A DNA stretch of 64,000 nt. Source: Cupriavidus pauculus (GTDB taxonomy: Bacteria > Pseudomonadota > Gammaproteobacteria > Burkholderiales > Burkholderiaceae). Below are positions 52,962 through 61,540 of this stretch, piece by piece (the stretch's first letter is position 1; each line of letters begins with the position of its first letter). Both the position numbers and the translations under genes were made by a program. The stretch spans positions 1 to 64,000 of the forward strand of contig NZ_VZOW01000014.1 in NCBI RefSeq assembly GCF_008801835.1. Reading direction: 5' to 3'. Below the pieces are notes generated by a model. The model ran no database searches. It was given only the letters and a program-made list of their open reading frames with translations, and was not told where the DNA came from.

Positions 52962-53924
52962 ATGCGACGCATCATGCTAGCCGGCGCCATTCTGGCGCTG
53001 GTCCACGGGGCGGCATTTGCCGACAGTTATCCATCGCGGCCGGTGCGGCTGCTGGTCGGCTACGCGCCGGGCGGACCGGTGGATACCGCCGCGCGTATCT
53101 ATGCGGACTATCTGGGCCGCGTACTCAAGCAACCGGTGATCGTGGACAACCGCGCCGGCGCCAGCGGCGCCATTGCCGCCGGCATGACCGTCAACGCCAA
53201 GCCGGACGGCTACACGCTCTACTTCGTCGCCAGCCCGACCATGACGATGACGCCGCTGGTGCAGAAGTCGGTCACCTTCAGGCCCGCGCAGGATTTCACG
53301 TACGTCGGCCTGATCACCGACTACACCAACGTACTGCTGATCAACAAGGACTTCCCGGCGCGCAACGTCGATGAACTGGTGTCGTATGCGCGCAAGCATC
53401 CGGGCGATGTCAGCTTTGGTTCGGCCGGCGTCGGCGCGTCGAATCATCTGTCGGCCGAACTGCTGGCGCAGATGACCGGCGTAAAGATGCTGCACGTGCC
53501 CTACAAAGGCAACGCGCCCGCCATGGCCGACGTCATCAGCGGCAAGGTGACGTTCATGTTCGACATCACTGGCACCGCCATCGGCCATATCCAGGGCGGC
53601 AAGGTGCGCGCGCTGGCCGTCACTTCGCGCACGCGCAACGCGGCATTGCCGACCGTGCCGACGCTGGTGGAATCGGGACTCAAGCAGTACGACATCACCG
53701 GCTGGTATGGCCTGATCGGACCGCTGGGCATGCCCGCCGACGTGACTGACCGGCTGGTGAAGGCGCAGCAAGCCGTCGGCAACGATCCGGCATTCCGCAC
53801 GCGCATGACCGATGGCGGCTACGATCTCAACATCACCGGCCCCGCGCCACTGCAAGACCGCATCAAGAAGGAACTTGCGCTGTGGGGCAACGTGGTGAAG
53901 ACAGCCAATATCGCAGTCGAATGA
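52962..53924 (+). CDS. Bug/TctC-family periplasmic receptor
   Basis: A 320-residue receptor with a short Sec signal (IMLAGAILALVHGAAFA) and blocks YPSRPVRLLVGYAPGGPV, VDNRAGASGA, KPDGYTLYF. AGGAGGAGACC is a very strong ribosome site. It precedes the acyl-CoA ligase by 180 bases on the same strand, suggesting the same pathway. Relative to the family, Asn/Lys replace the usual Ala-Ala before PDGY (NAKPDGY). Confidence 0.9.
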   Translation: MRRIMLAGAILALVHGAAFADSYPSRPVRLLVGYAPGGPVDTAARIYADYLGRVLKQPVIVDNRAGASGAIAAGMTVNAKPDGYTLYFVASPTMTMTPLVQKSVTFRPAQDFTYVGLITDYTNVLLINKDFPARNVDELVSYARKHPGDVSFGSAGVGASNHLSAELLAQMTGVKMLHVPYKGNAPAMADVISGKVTFMFDITGTAIGHIQGGKVRALAVTSRTRNAALPTVPTLVESGLKQYDITGWYGLIGPLGMPADVTDRLVKAQQAVGNDPAFRTRMTDGGYDLNITGPAPLQDRIKKELALWGNVVKTANIAVE

Positions 53925-54104
53925 CGGGCCTCACGGCCACGCCGTGCGCACGGCCGGCATGCCGGCCACGCGCTTTCGCCACGGCGAAGCGCCGCTTTCC
54001 CAATCACGAATTGCCGCCGCGCCGCGCACACCCATACACTGCGACGTATCGTGCGGGGCCGGTGGCCGGTCCCCTCTTTCAAACTGCACAAGGACGTGAG
54101 CGAG

Positions 54105-55637
54105 ATGCCGCAGGACCGAGAGATCGCGCAGCGGATTAGCGATATTCCCCGCCATTGGGCCACGCATGCGCCGGACAACGTCGCTGTGGTCGACGGCGAA
54201 CGCACCGAGACCTTTGCGCAGTTGTGGGCCAGCATTGGCCTGGCGCAGCGCTACCTGGAGGATCAGGGCGTCGGCGCGGGCGACCGCGTGATGATCGTCG
54301 GCGAGAATTGCATCGCGCTGATCGCGCTGATCTTTGCGCTATCGGAACGCGGCGCATGGCCGGTGGCGACCAATGCACGGATGACCGCGCGCGAGATCGA
54401 GGAGATCCGCGCGCACTGCACGCCGCGCCTGATGCTGTTCACGCACGCGGCGTCGCCGGACGCGCTGCGGCATGGCCTGCGCTACCGTGCGCGCGAGATC
54501 GCCCCGCCCGGTTTGGGCCCGTTGATGGCCGCCGACGTCGATACATCGAGCCAGCCCGAATCCGCGGACCTCGCGCGCGACGTCGCGGCGCTGATCTACA
54601 CGTCGGGCACCACGGGACAACCCAAGGGCGTGATGGTCACGCATCGCGGCCTGCTCCATTACGCGCGCGTCACCGCCGAGACGCGCCGCATGGCGCCAGA
54701 CGATTGCGCCTTCGCGGTCATGCCGATATCCCACATCTTCGGCCTGGCGACATTGCTGCTGGCCACCTTCCAGGCCGGCGGCAGCCTGCATCTGGTGGCC
54801 CGCTTCAACGCCGCCGAAGCATGCGAAGCGCTACAGCGCAACGAAATCTCGATCCTGCAAGGCGTGCCGGCAATGTTCAGCCGCATCCTCGCGCATCTGC
54901 AAAAGACCGGCCGCACCACGCTGCATCCGCCGCGACTGCGATATCTCTACACCGGCGGCGGCCCGCTCGAACCGGCGCTCAAGCGCAATGTCGAGGCGAT
55001 GTTCGGCCAGCCGTTTCATCATGGCTACGGCATGACCGAATATGCGGGATCGCTGTTCATTACGCGCATGGATCGTCCGCGCAGCGATTGTTCCGCCGGC
55101 GAGATCGTCGAAGGCGCGCAGTTGCGCGTGGTTGGGGCCAACGGCGAAACGCTGCCGCCCGGCACACCCGGTGAGCTATGGGTCAAGGGCCCGGGCGTGA
55201 TGCGCGGCTACTATCGCGCGCCCGCGCAGACCGCGGAGGCGCTGCGACCGGACGGCTGGCTGAACACCGGCGACATCGGCCGCATCGGCCCGGACGGCGC
55301 GTTATTCATCGTTGGCAGAACGCGCGATCTGATCATCCGCTCGGGCTTCAACGTCTACCCGATCGAAGTGGAATCGGTGATCAATTCGCATCCGTCGGTG
55401 CGGCTTTCCGCCGTCATGGGAAATGCCACAGCCGACGGCAACGAGGAAATCATCGCGTTTGTGGAATTGCGCGAAGGCGAAAAATTCGACGAAGCGGCGC
55501 TGCACGGCTTCCTGGCCGAACGGCTCTCTCCGTACAAGCGCCCCGCACACATCGTGCGCGTGCTGGCGATACCCACCACGGCCAGCGGCAAGCTCCACAA
55601 GCATCAACTTCGCGGCATGATCGCGGAACTGGTCTAG
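54105..55637 (+). CDS. AMP-forming acyl-CoA synthetase (class I adenylate-forming)
   Basis: A 510-residue ligase. The P-loop-like motif YTSGTTGQPKG is at 165-175; HGYGMTEYAGS is the substrate/adenine region, YRAPAQTAEALRPDGWLNTG and IVGRTRDLIIRSGFNVYPIE lead to the hinge, and the catalytic Lys sits in TASGKLHKHQL. Activates a carboxylic acid with ATP and CoA. The acid is likely the ligand of the neighbouring receptors. It is a close paralogue of the ligase at 58608-60116. Convergent with lysR (18 bases). Confidence 0.9.
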   Translation: MPQDREIAQRISDIPRHWATHAPDNVAVVDGERTETFAQLWASIGLAQRYLEDQGVGAGDRVMIVGENCIALIALIFALSERGAWPVATNARMTAREIEEIRAHCTPRLMLFTHAASPDALRHGLRYRAREIAPPGLGPLMAADVDTSSQPESADLARDVAALIYTSGTTGQPKGVMVTHRGLLHYARVTAETRRMAPDDCAFAVMPISHIFGLATLLLATFQAGGSLHLVARFNAAEACEALQRNEISILQGVPAMFSRILAHLQKTGRTTLHPPRLRYLYTGGGPLEPALKRNVEAMFGQPFHHGYGMTEYAGSLFITRMDRPRSDCSAGEIVEGAQLRVVGANGETLPPGTPGELWVKGPGVMRGYYRAPAQTAEALRPDGWLNTGDIGRIGPDGALFIVGRTRDLIIRSGFNVYPIEVESVINSHPSVRLSAVMGNATADGNEEIIAFVELREGEKFDEAALHGFLAERLSPYKRPAHIVRVLAIPTTASGKLHKHQLRGMIAELV

Positions 55638-55655
55638 CGCACGATAGCGATCTGC

Positions 55656-56558
55656 TCAGGCCGGGTTGCCCGTGCCATCGGCCACCAGCAGGTCCACCAG
55701 CTTGCGCGCGAATACGGGCAGCGCGTCCAGATCCGCCACGCAGATCTGCAGCTTGCGCTCCGCCCATTCGTCGTCGATCTGCACGATGTTCAACGCCATG
55801 GTCTGCGCATGGCGGCGCGCCGTGCTTTCCGGCAGCACGCCGATGCCCACGTTGGCTTCGATCATGCGGGCCGCGGTCTCGAAATTGCTGACCTGGATCC
55901 GCCACCGCAGCGTGCGCTGCAGATCGGACGCGGCGCGCTTCAGAAAGTTGTGGATGGCGCTTTCTTCGGCCAGGCCGATGAAGTCGTAGTCGAGCGTATC
56001 GACAAAACGCACGCGCCTGCGCTGCGCCAGCGGATGACTGAGCGCGGTGGCCAGCACCAGCCGGTCGCGCCGGTAGGGCATGACCTCGAGCCCTTCCATA
56101 TTGACGCCGCTGGCCGCGATGCCGATATCGACCATGCCTTCCTGCACGGCCCGGACGATATCCGGACTGAGCCGCTCGCGGATATCCACTGTCACGTCGG
56201 GATGGTTGACAAGATACGTGCGCAACACCCCGGGCAGGAATTCACTCATCGCGGTGGTATTGGCAAACACGCGCACGTGCCCTTTGATACCGGATGCGTA
56301 CTCCTGCAAGTCGCCGCTCAGTTGTTCGATCTGGCGCAGCACGCGGCGCGCGTGCGCCAGCAGCGTCTCGCCGGCTGGCGTCACCTTCACGCCCTGGCTG
56401 CTGCGGCTCAACAGCTTGACGCCCACCTGCTCTTCCAGGTTCTTGATGCGCGTGCTGGCGGCGGGTAACGACAGGTGGCAACGTTCTGCACCGCGGGTCA
56501 GGCTGCTGGCTTCCGCAATATGCGTGAAAAGGTTCAGATCAACCAGATCAAAGCGCAT
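55656..56558 (-). CDS. LysR-family transcriptional regulator
   Basis: A 300-residue regulator: HTH MRFDLVDLNLFTHIAEASSL and LPAASTRIKNLEEQVGVKLL; effector domain VRVFANTTAMSEFLPG, VTVDIRERLSPDIVRAV, GIAASGVN. ATG 56558 has GGAGA seven bases upstream and puts the HTH at the N-terminus. It is divergent from the crotonase (171-base gap). It closely parallels the LysR at 30427-31329, so the two pathways may be ancestrally related. Confidence 0.92.
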   Translation of the reverse strand: MRFDLVDLNLFTHIAEASSLTRGAERCHLSLPAASTRIKNLEEQVGVKLLSRSSQGVKVTPAGETLLAHARRVLRQIEQLSGDLQEYASGIKGHVRVFANTTAMSEFLPGVLRTYLVNHPDVTVDIRERLSPDIVRAVQEGMVDIGIAASGVNMEGLEVMPYRRDRLVLATALSHPLAQRRRVRFVDTLDYDFIGLAEESAIHNFLKRAASDLQRTLRWRIQVSNFETAARMIEANVGIGVLPESTARRHAQTMALNIVQIDDEWAERKLQICVADLDALPVFARKLVDLLVADGTGNPA

Positions 56559-56689
56559 GACGTTGTCTCCAAAGTAGTCGGCGATTATCTCCCGAACGCC
56601 ACCACCTTTTCCATTCTGGCAATTACGGGGGCCTTCACTGCAAGCGAATGCCGGTTTCAAAACATGCAAATAGCCGCGCGCCCGCGCTT

Positions 56690-56718
56690 CGTTCAAGCTG
56701 TGGCGGCAACCTTGAACG
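56690..56718. promoter_or_regulatory. perfect inverted repeat in the crotonase leader
   Basis: CGTTCAAG and CTTGAACG separated by 13 bases, ending directly at the ribosome site (GGAGAC) of the crotonase gene. It may be a LysR operator or an RNA hairpin; position so close to the ribosome site suggests translational effect. Confidence 0.5.
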
Positions 56719-56729
56719 GAGACAACGGA

Positions 56730-57527
56730 ATGGCGGAAGCACAAGCCTTGCTGGTCGATATCGCGGATGGCATCGCCACGCTCACACTCAATCGGCCGCA
56801 ACAAAAGAACGCGCTGAACCTGCCCATGCGCGATGCGCTGCGCGGCGCCGTGCAGCAGATCCGCGCCGACCGGAGCGTGCGCGCGGTGGTGCTGCGCGGC
56901 GCGGGCACGGATTTCTGTTCGGGCGGCGATATCCGCGCGATGAACGTGACCGACGCAGATGCGGGGCGCGATCGCATGGACGATATCCACGGCTGGATTG
57001 CCACGCTGATGGATCTTGACCGGCCCGTGGTGGCGGCCGTCGATGGCGTGGCGTATGGCGCCGGATTCAGCCTGGCCCTGCTGGCCGATTTCATCGTGGC
57101 CTCGCCGCGCGCACGCTTCTGCATGCCGTTCATGAAAGTTGGACTGGTGCCCGATTGCGCCGCGCTATATACGTTGCCGCGCGTGGTGGGCATGGCTCGT
57201 GCGCGCGATCTTGTGTTCAGCGCGCGCGAAATGGGCGCACAGGAAGCGCAGGAGATCGGCGCGGTGTTCGAGATCGTGGCGCAGGACCGGCTTCACGACC
57301 GCGCCAGGCAGCTCGCGCACGGATTGGCCGGCGCCTCGCCCACCGCATTTGCCTTGGCCAAGCGCGCCCTGAACCAGTCGCTGAGCAGCGATGTGCGCGC
57401 CATGCTGGAAATGGAAGCTCTGGGCCAGGGCATTGCGTTTACCACCAGCTATCACCGCGAAGCCGTGCGTCGCTTCAAGGAGAAGGAGCCGCCATTGTTC
57501 CAATGGCCGGCGGCGCTGGACGATTGA
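56730..57527 (+). CDS. enoyl-CoA hydratase/isomerase family (crotonase)
   Basis: A 265-residue crotonase. Oxyanion-hole blocks: GAGTDFCSGGDIRAM (57-71) and DGVAYGAGFSLALLADF (105-121). The usual hydratase Glu (QPE) is replaced (CMPFMKVG), and only one acidic residue, D142 in GLVPDCAALYTLPR, remains near the active site, as in isomerase-type crotonases such as PaaG. So isomerase or a ring-modifying activity is at least as likely as hydration. GGAGAC precedes ATG 56730. Confidence 0.88.
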   Translation: MAEAQALLVDIADGIATLTLNRPQQKNALNLPMRDALRGAVQQIRADRSVRAVVLRGAGTDFCSGGDIRAMNVTDADAGRDRMDDIHGWIATLMDLDRPVVAAVDGVAYGAGFSLALLADFIVASPRARFCMPFMKVGLVPDCAALYTLPRVVGMARARDLVFSAREMGAQEAQEIGAVFEIVAQDRLHDRARQLAHGLAGASPTAFALAKRALNQSLSSDVRAMLEMEALGQGIAFTTSYHREAVRRFKEKEPPLFQWPAALDD

Positions 57528-57534
57528 TGCATAC

Positions 57535-57554
57535 GCCGGCCCGGTAAGGCCGGC
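57535..57554. terminator. possible terminator hairpin between convergent genes
   Basis: Perfect 7-base stem GCCGGCC/GGCCGGC with loop CGGTAA, between the crotonase stop and the Bug stop. No T run on either side, so the call is tentative. Confidence 0.4.
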
Positions 57555-57569
57555 TACGCGCCGCGCAAT

Positions 57570-58589
57570 TCAGCCGGCGGTGATGCCGGCAGTCTGGATC
57601 ACCTTCTTCCACTTGACGATTTCGCTGTGCAGCCGCTGGCGCATCTGATCCTGCGTGCCGGGGTCCGCCTCGGCACCGGCCTGCAGCAGGCGCTGGCGCA
57701 CGCCCGCATCGTTCATGGCGACGTTGAAATCCGCGTTGATTCTGTCCAGCAGCGGCTGCGGTGTCTGGGCCGGTGCGAACAGCGCGGCCCACGAATACGC
57801 CTCGTAGCCGGGCAAGCCCGATTCCGCCACGGTTGGCACATCGGGCAGCATGCCGGAACGCTTGCGGCTGGCCACGCCCAGCACCTTGATACGGCCGGAC
57901 TTGATGTGTTGCAGCGCGGTCGGTGCGTCGCTGAACATCAACTGCACCTGGCCGCCCAGCAGATCGCTCATGGCCGGGCCGCTGCCCTTGTACGGGATGT
58001 GCTGCAGCCGGGTGCCGGCTTCCATGTTGAAGAGCTCGCCGGCCAGATGCGTGCCGCCGCCGTTGCCCGACGATCCATAGGCCAACGGCCGCTCGCTCTT
58101 TTTGGCGTAGGCAATCAATTCCTTGATGTTGTTGGCGGGCACCGAGGGATGTGCGACCACGAATACCGGGAACATCGCCGCGAAGCTGATCGGGGCGAAG
58201 TCCTTTTCGATGTCATAGGGCAGCTTGCCCATCAGCGAAGGATTGACCGCGTGGTGGATGGAGCCGAGGAACAGCCCGTAGCCGTCCGGCGCTTCCTTGG
58301 CGGCGAGCGCCGCGCCGATGGTGCCGCCCGCGCCGGCGCGGTTGTCGATCACGATGGGCGTCTTCCACATTTCCCCAAGCTTCTGGCTGAAGATGCGCGC
58401 CGTGCTGTCGACCGGACCACCGGGCGGAAACGGCACGATCAGCCGCACCGGCTTGCTGGGCCACGCGTCGGCCGCCAGGGCCGCAAACGGTTGCGCCGCC
58501 ATGCCGAGCAGGCCCGCCGCCAGCAGGCGCCGCCGCATCAGGGAAGGCGAATCGGGTGCGTCGGGCGCGAAAGTACGGGGAAAATGCAT
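57570..58589 (-). CDS. Bug/TctC-family receptor with Arg-rich signal
   Basis: A 339-residue receptor. The leader MRRRLLAAGLLGMAAQPFAA is basic enough to be Tat-like, less sure than the one at 4687-5664. Family blocks WPSKPVRLIVPFPPGGPV, VIDNRAGAGGTIG, APDGYGLFLG. AGGAGACTCCGC precedes ATG 58589; it follows the acyl-CoA ligase by 18 bases in a two-gene operon. Confidence 0.9.
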   Translation of the reverse strand: MHFPRTFAPDAPDSPSLMRRRLLAAGLLGMAAQPFAALAADAWPSKPVRLIVPFPPGGPVDSTARIFSQKLGEMWKTPIVIDNRAGAGGTIGAALAAKEAPDGYGLFLGSIHHAVNPSLMGKLPYDIEKDFAPISFAAMFPVFVVAHPSVPANNIKELIAYAKKSERPLAYGSSGNGGGTHLAGELFNMEAGTRLQHIPYKGSGPAMSDLLGGQVQLMFSDAPTALQHIKSGRIKVLGVASRKRSGMLPDVPTVAESGLPGYEAYSWAALFAPAQTPQPLLDRINADFNVAMNDAGVRQRLLQAGAEADPGTQDQMRQRLHSEIVKWKKVIQTAGITAG

Positions 58590-58607
58590 GCGGAGTCTCC
58601 TTGTGGC

Positions 58608-60116
58608 TTACCTCGAGGCGGCCTGTTCCTGCAGCACGCGCTTGAGAATCTTGCCGTTGTTATTGGTGGGCAATTCGGACAGCGCCACGATGCGCGCGGG
58701 CCGCTTGTAAGGGGCCAGACGCGTGCGCAAATGGCTTTGCAATGCGCTCAATTCCAGCGCCGCGCCGGGGCGCAATTCCACAAAGGCGACGATTTCCTCG
58801 TTGCCATCGCCTTCGGGGCATCCCACCACGGCCGAGCGCTGGATGCTGGGATGGGTGTTCAGTGCGGTTTCGACCTCGGCCGGATACACGTTGAAGCCCG
58901 AGCGGATGATCATTTCCTTTAAGCGGCCGACCACGAACAGCGCGCCATCGGCATGCATTTCCCCGAGGTCGCCGCTGGCATACCAGCCGCCTTCGCGCAT
59001 CACCGCCGCCGTGGCGGCCGGGTCGCGGAAATAACCGGGCATCAGGCCGCGCCCGCGCAACCACAGTTCGCCGCGCTGTCCCAACGGCAGTGGTTGCCCA
59101 GTGGTCGCGTCGGTCACCTGCACCTCGGCTTCGGCCACCGCATAACCGGCACTGGTATCGGCGCGCTGCTCGTCGAGCCGTGTGACATGCACGGATCCCG
59201 CATACTCGGATAGCCCGTAACCATGGTGCAGCGTGAGCCCAAACGTGGCCTCGACGCGCTGCTTGAGCGCCAGGTCCAGCGGGCCAGCGCCGGTGTAGAG
59301 ATAACGCAATGCCGGGGCCACGGGCCGCTCGATACCCTGCTCCTGCAAATACGCGAGCAGACGCGAGAACAACGTGGGCGGCCCCTGCAGTTGCGACACG
59401 CCGTGACGAGCCAGCGCGTCGAGCAGATCGGCGGGATCGAACTGCGGACGCATCACCAGTTGCGCACCGGCCAGCAGCGAACTCAACAGCACCGTGCCCA
59501 GGCCGAAGATGTGCGTCATCGGCACAAACGCATAGCTGCGATCCGCGGGTCCAAGCGCGCGCGCGTCGCGCGTAACGCGGGCAAAGTGGATCAGCGCGTC
59601 GTGCGTCAGCATCACACCCTTGGGCGTGCCCGTGGTGCCTGAGGTAAAGATCAGCGCCGCGACCTCGTCGCGCAACGGCTGCGCTTCGGGCCGGGCGTCG
59701 CTGCGCACCGCGCCGTGCTCCATGCCGGGCAGCGCCGATGGCGATGCGTGGAAACGGCGCGCATGCGCGTCGGCGGCGCGCGACGCCGCGGCGGTGAAAT
59801 AGATCACTCGGGCGTCGGCCTTGTCGGCGAATGCGTCGATCTCCGCCGGCGCCATGCGCGCGTTGACACCGCACGACCATGCGCCCACGCGGCTGCAGGC
59901 CAGGATCAGCGCGGCATGCTCGGGACAGTTCTCCGCCACCACCATGACGCGATCGCCGGGACGCACGTCCAGCGCCAACAACTCCGCCTGCGCCGTGTCG
60001 GTCAGCGCGCCAAGCTCGGCAAAGGTCACGCTGCGGCCATCCGGCAGATGGATGAACGGTTGATCGGGCGCTTCGCTCAGCCATTGGTCGAGCAGATGAT
60101 GGATCCGCGTAGTCAC
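58608..60116 (-). CDS. AMP-forming acyl-CoA synthetase, paralogue 2
   Basis: A 502-residue ligase: FTSGTTGTPKG at 157-167, HGYGLSEYAGS, VVGRLKEMIIRSGFNVYPAE, and the C-terminal Lys in TNNNGKILKRVL. The start is a GTG at 60116 (VTTRIHHLL, AAAGGACGG upstream); the next in-frame Met would cut into the domain. Followed by a Bug receptor in an operon and divergent from the acyl-CoA dehydrogenase pair. Confidence 0.9.
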   Translation of the reverse strand: MTTRIHHLLDQWLSEAPDQPFIHLPDGRSVTFAELGALTDTAQAELLALDVRPGDRVMVVAENCPEHAALILACSRVGAWSCGVNARMAPAEIDAFADKADARVIYFTAAASRAADAHARRFHASPSALPGMEHGAVRSDARPEAQPLRDEVAALIFTSGTTGTPKGVMLTHDALIHFARVTRDARALGPADRSYAFVPMTHIFGLGTVLLSSLLAGAQLVMRPQFDPADLLDALARHGVSQLQGPPTLFSRLLAYLQEQGIERPVAPALRYLYTGAGPLDLALKQRVEATFGLTLHHGYGLSEYAGSVHVTRLDEQRADTSAGYAVAEAEVQVTDATTGQPLPLGQRGELWLRGRGLMPGYFRDPAATAAVMREGGWYASGDLGEMHADGALFVVGRLKEMIIRSGFNVYPAEVETALNTHPSIQRSAVVGCPEGDGNEEIVAFVELRPGAALELSALQSHLRTRLAPYKRPARIVALSELPTNNNGKILKRVLQEQAASR

Positions 60117-60180
60117 GAGTCTTGCCGTCCTTTGCAATGCCGATAATGTCCGCGCAGCATGACCGCAAAGTTTTTGGCGC

Positions 60181-60196
60181 GCCATTCGTAAATGGC
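60181..60196. promoter_or_regulatory. inverted repeat in the divergent promoter region
   Basis: GCCATT-CGTA-AATGGC, perfect 6-base arms, in the 213-base gap between the ligase and the acyl-CoA dehydrogenase pair. Candidate operator for a divergent regulon. Confidence 0.35.
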
Positions 60197-60329
60197 AAGG
60201 GGCGGCTTCGATGCCGCGAAACCGCCTGGCGGGTACCGCATTCCGCATTCTCAAAGGCCGGATTCGGCAATCTCGAACCACCGGCGCACGCCCCCCCATA
60301 GAATCGATCCACCGACTGGAGACAGATTC

Positions 60330-61523
60330 ATGGACCTGCGTTTCACAAAAGAAGAAGAAGCCTTCCGCCAGGAAGTGCGCGCCTTTGTCCAGGCCAGCCT
60401 GCCGTCCGACATCCGCAACAAGGTGCTGGGCCACCAGCGCGTTGAAAAGGACGACTACGTGCGTTGGCACCGCATCCTGCACGCCCATGGCTGGGGCGCG
60501 CCGACGTGGCCCAAGCAATGGGGCGGCACGGGCTGGAATGCGTTGCAGCGCCTGATCTTCGAAATCGAAACGCTGCGCGCCGGCGCGCCGCGCATGCTGC
60601 CCTTCGGACTGACGATGATCGGCCCGGTGCTGATGAAGTACGCCAGCCCCGCGCATCAGGAGCGCTTTCTGCCGCGCATTCCGGGCGTGGATGACTTCTG
60701 GTGTCAGGGTTATTCCGAACCCGGCGCCGGTTCGGATCTTGCATCGCTGCGCACGCGCGCGGTGCGGCGCGGCGACAAGTTCATTGTCAACGGCCAGAAG
60801 ACATGGACCACCATGGCGCACTTTGCCGACTGGATCTTCTGTCTGGTGCGCACCGACCCCGAGGCCAAGGCCCAGGAAGGCATCTCGATGCTGCTGATCG
60901 ACATGAAATCGCCGGGCGTGACGGTGCGGCAGATCAAGACGCTCGATGGCGGGCACGATGTCAACGAGACATGGTTCGAGGATGTCGAGGTGCCGGCGGA
61001 AAACCTGCTCGGCGAGGAAAACAAGGGCTGGACCTACGCCAAGTATCTGTTGGGCCACGAGCGCACCGGCATCGCCGGCATCGGCCACTGCTATCGCGAA
61101 CTGCGCCAGTTGCGGCACTACGCGGCAGAGACCACCGATGGCCGCGGCCGACCGCTGATCGAGGACGCGCGCATGCGCGACAAGATCGCCCGCCTGGAAA
61201 TGGACCTGTTGGCGCTGGAAATGCTGCTGCTGCGCGTGGCAACGCAGGCGGCCGGTACGCCGGGGCCCGAGGCGTCGCTGGTGAAGATCCGCGGATCGGA
61301 GCTGCAGCAGGACATCGCGATGCTGCAAATGGAAGTGGCCGGTCCCAACGGCTGGCCCTATTCGCCCGACTGGCTGGAGCCCGGCGCGCCGCGTCCCGCA
61401 GGTGGACCCGCCTGGGCCGCGCCCGCCGCCTCCACCTATTACGACATGCGCAAGACCACCATCTACGGCGGATCGACGGAAGTGCAAAAGAACATCATCT
61501 CGAAGATGATCATCGGCTTCTAA
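60330..61523 (+). CDS. acyl-CoA dehydrogenase, catalytic-type subunit of a pair
   Basis: A 397-residue FAD enzyme similar to pimeloyl-CoA dehydrogenase large subunits: CQGYSEPGAGSDLASLRTRA, VNGQKTWTTMAHFADWIFCL, and end KTTIYGGSTEVQKNIISKMI. The MCAD-type Glu is Gly here (IYGGST), but GHERTGIAG keeps the Glu used by long-chain/isovaleryl types. With the following gene it is expected to form an alpha2-beta2 enzyme (inference). GGAGA before ATG 60330. Confidence 0.92.
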   Translation: MDLRFTKEEEAFRQEVRAFVQASLPSDIRNKVLGHQRVEKDDYVRWHRILHAHGWGAPTWPKQWGGTGWNALQRLIFEIETLRAGAPRMLPFGLTMIGPVLMKYASPAHQERFLPRIPGVDDFWCQGYSEPGAGSDLASLRTRAVRRGDKFIVNGQKTWTTMAHFADWIFCLVRTDPEAKAQEGISMLLIDMKSPGVTVRQIKTLDGGHDVNETWFEDVEVPAENLLGEENKGWTYAKYLLGHERTGIAGIGHCYRELRQLRHYAAETTDGRGRPLIEDARMRDKIARLEMDLLALEMLLLRVATQAAGTPGPEASLVKIRGSELQQDIAMLQMEVAGPNGWPYSPDWLEPGAPRPAGGPAWAAPAASTYYDMRKTTIYGGSTEVQKNIISKMIIGF

Positions 61524-61540
61524 GGCAAAGGACGACAGGC

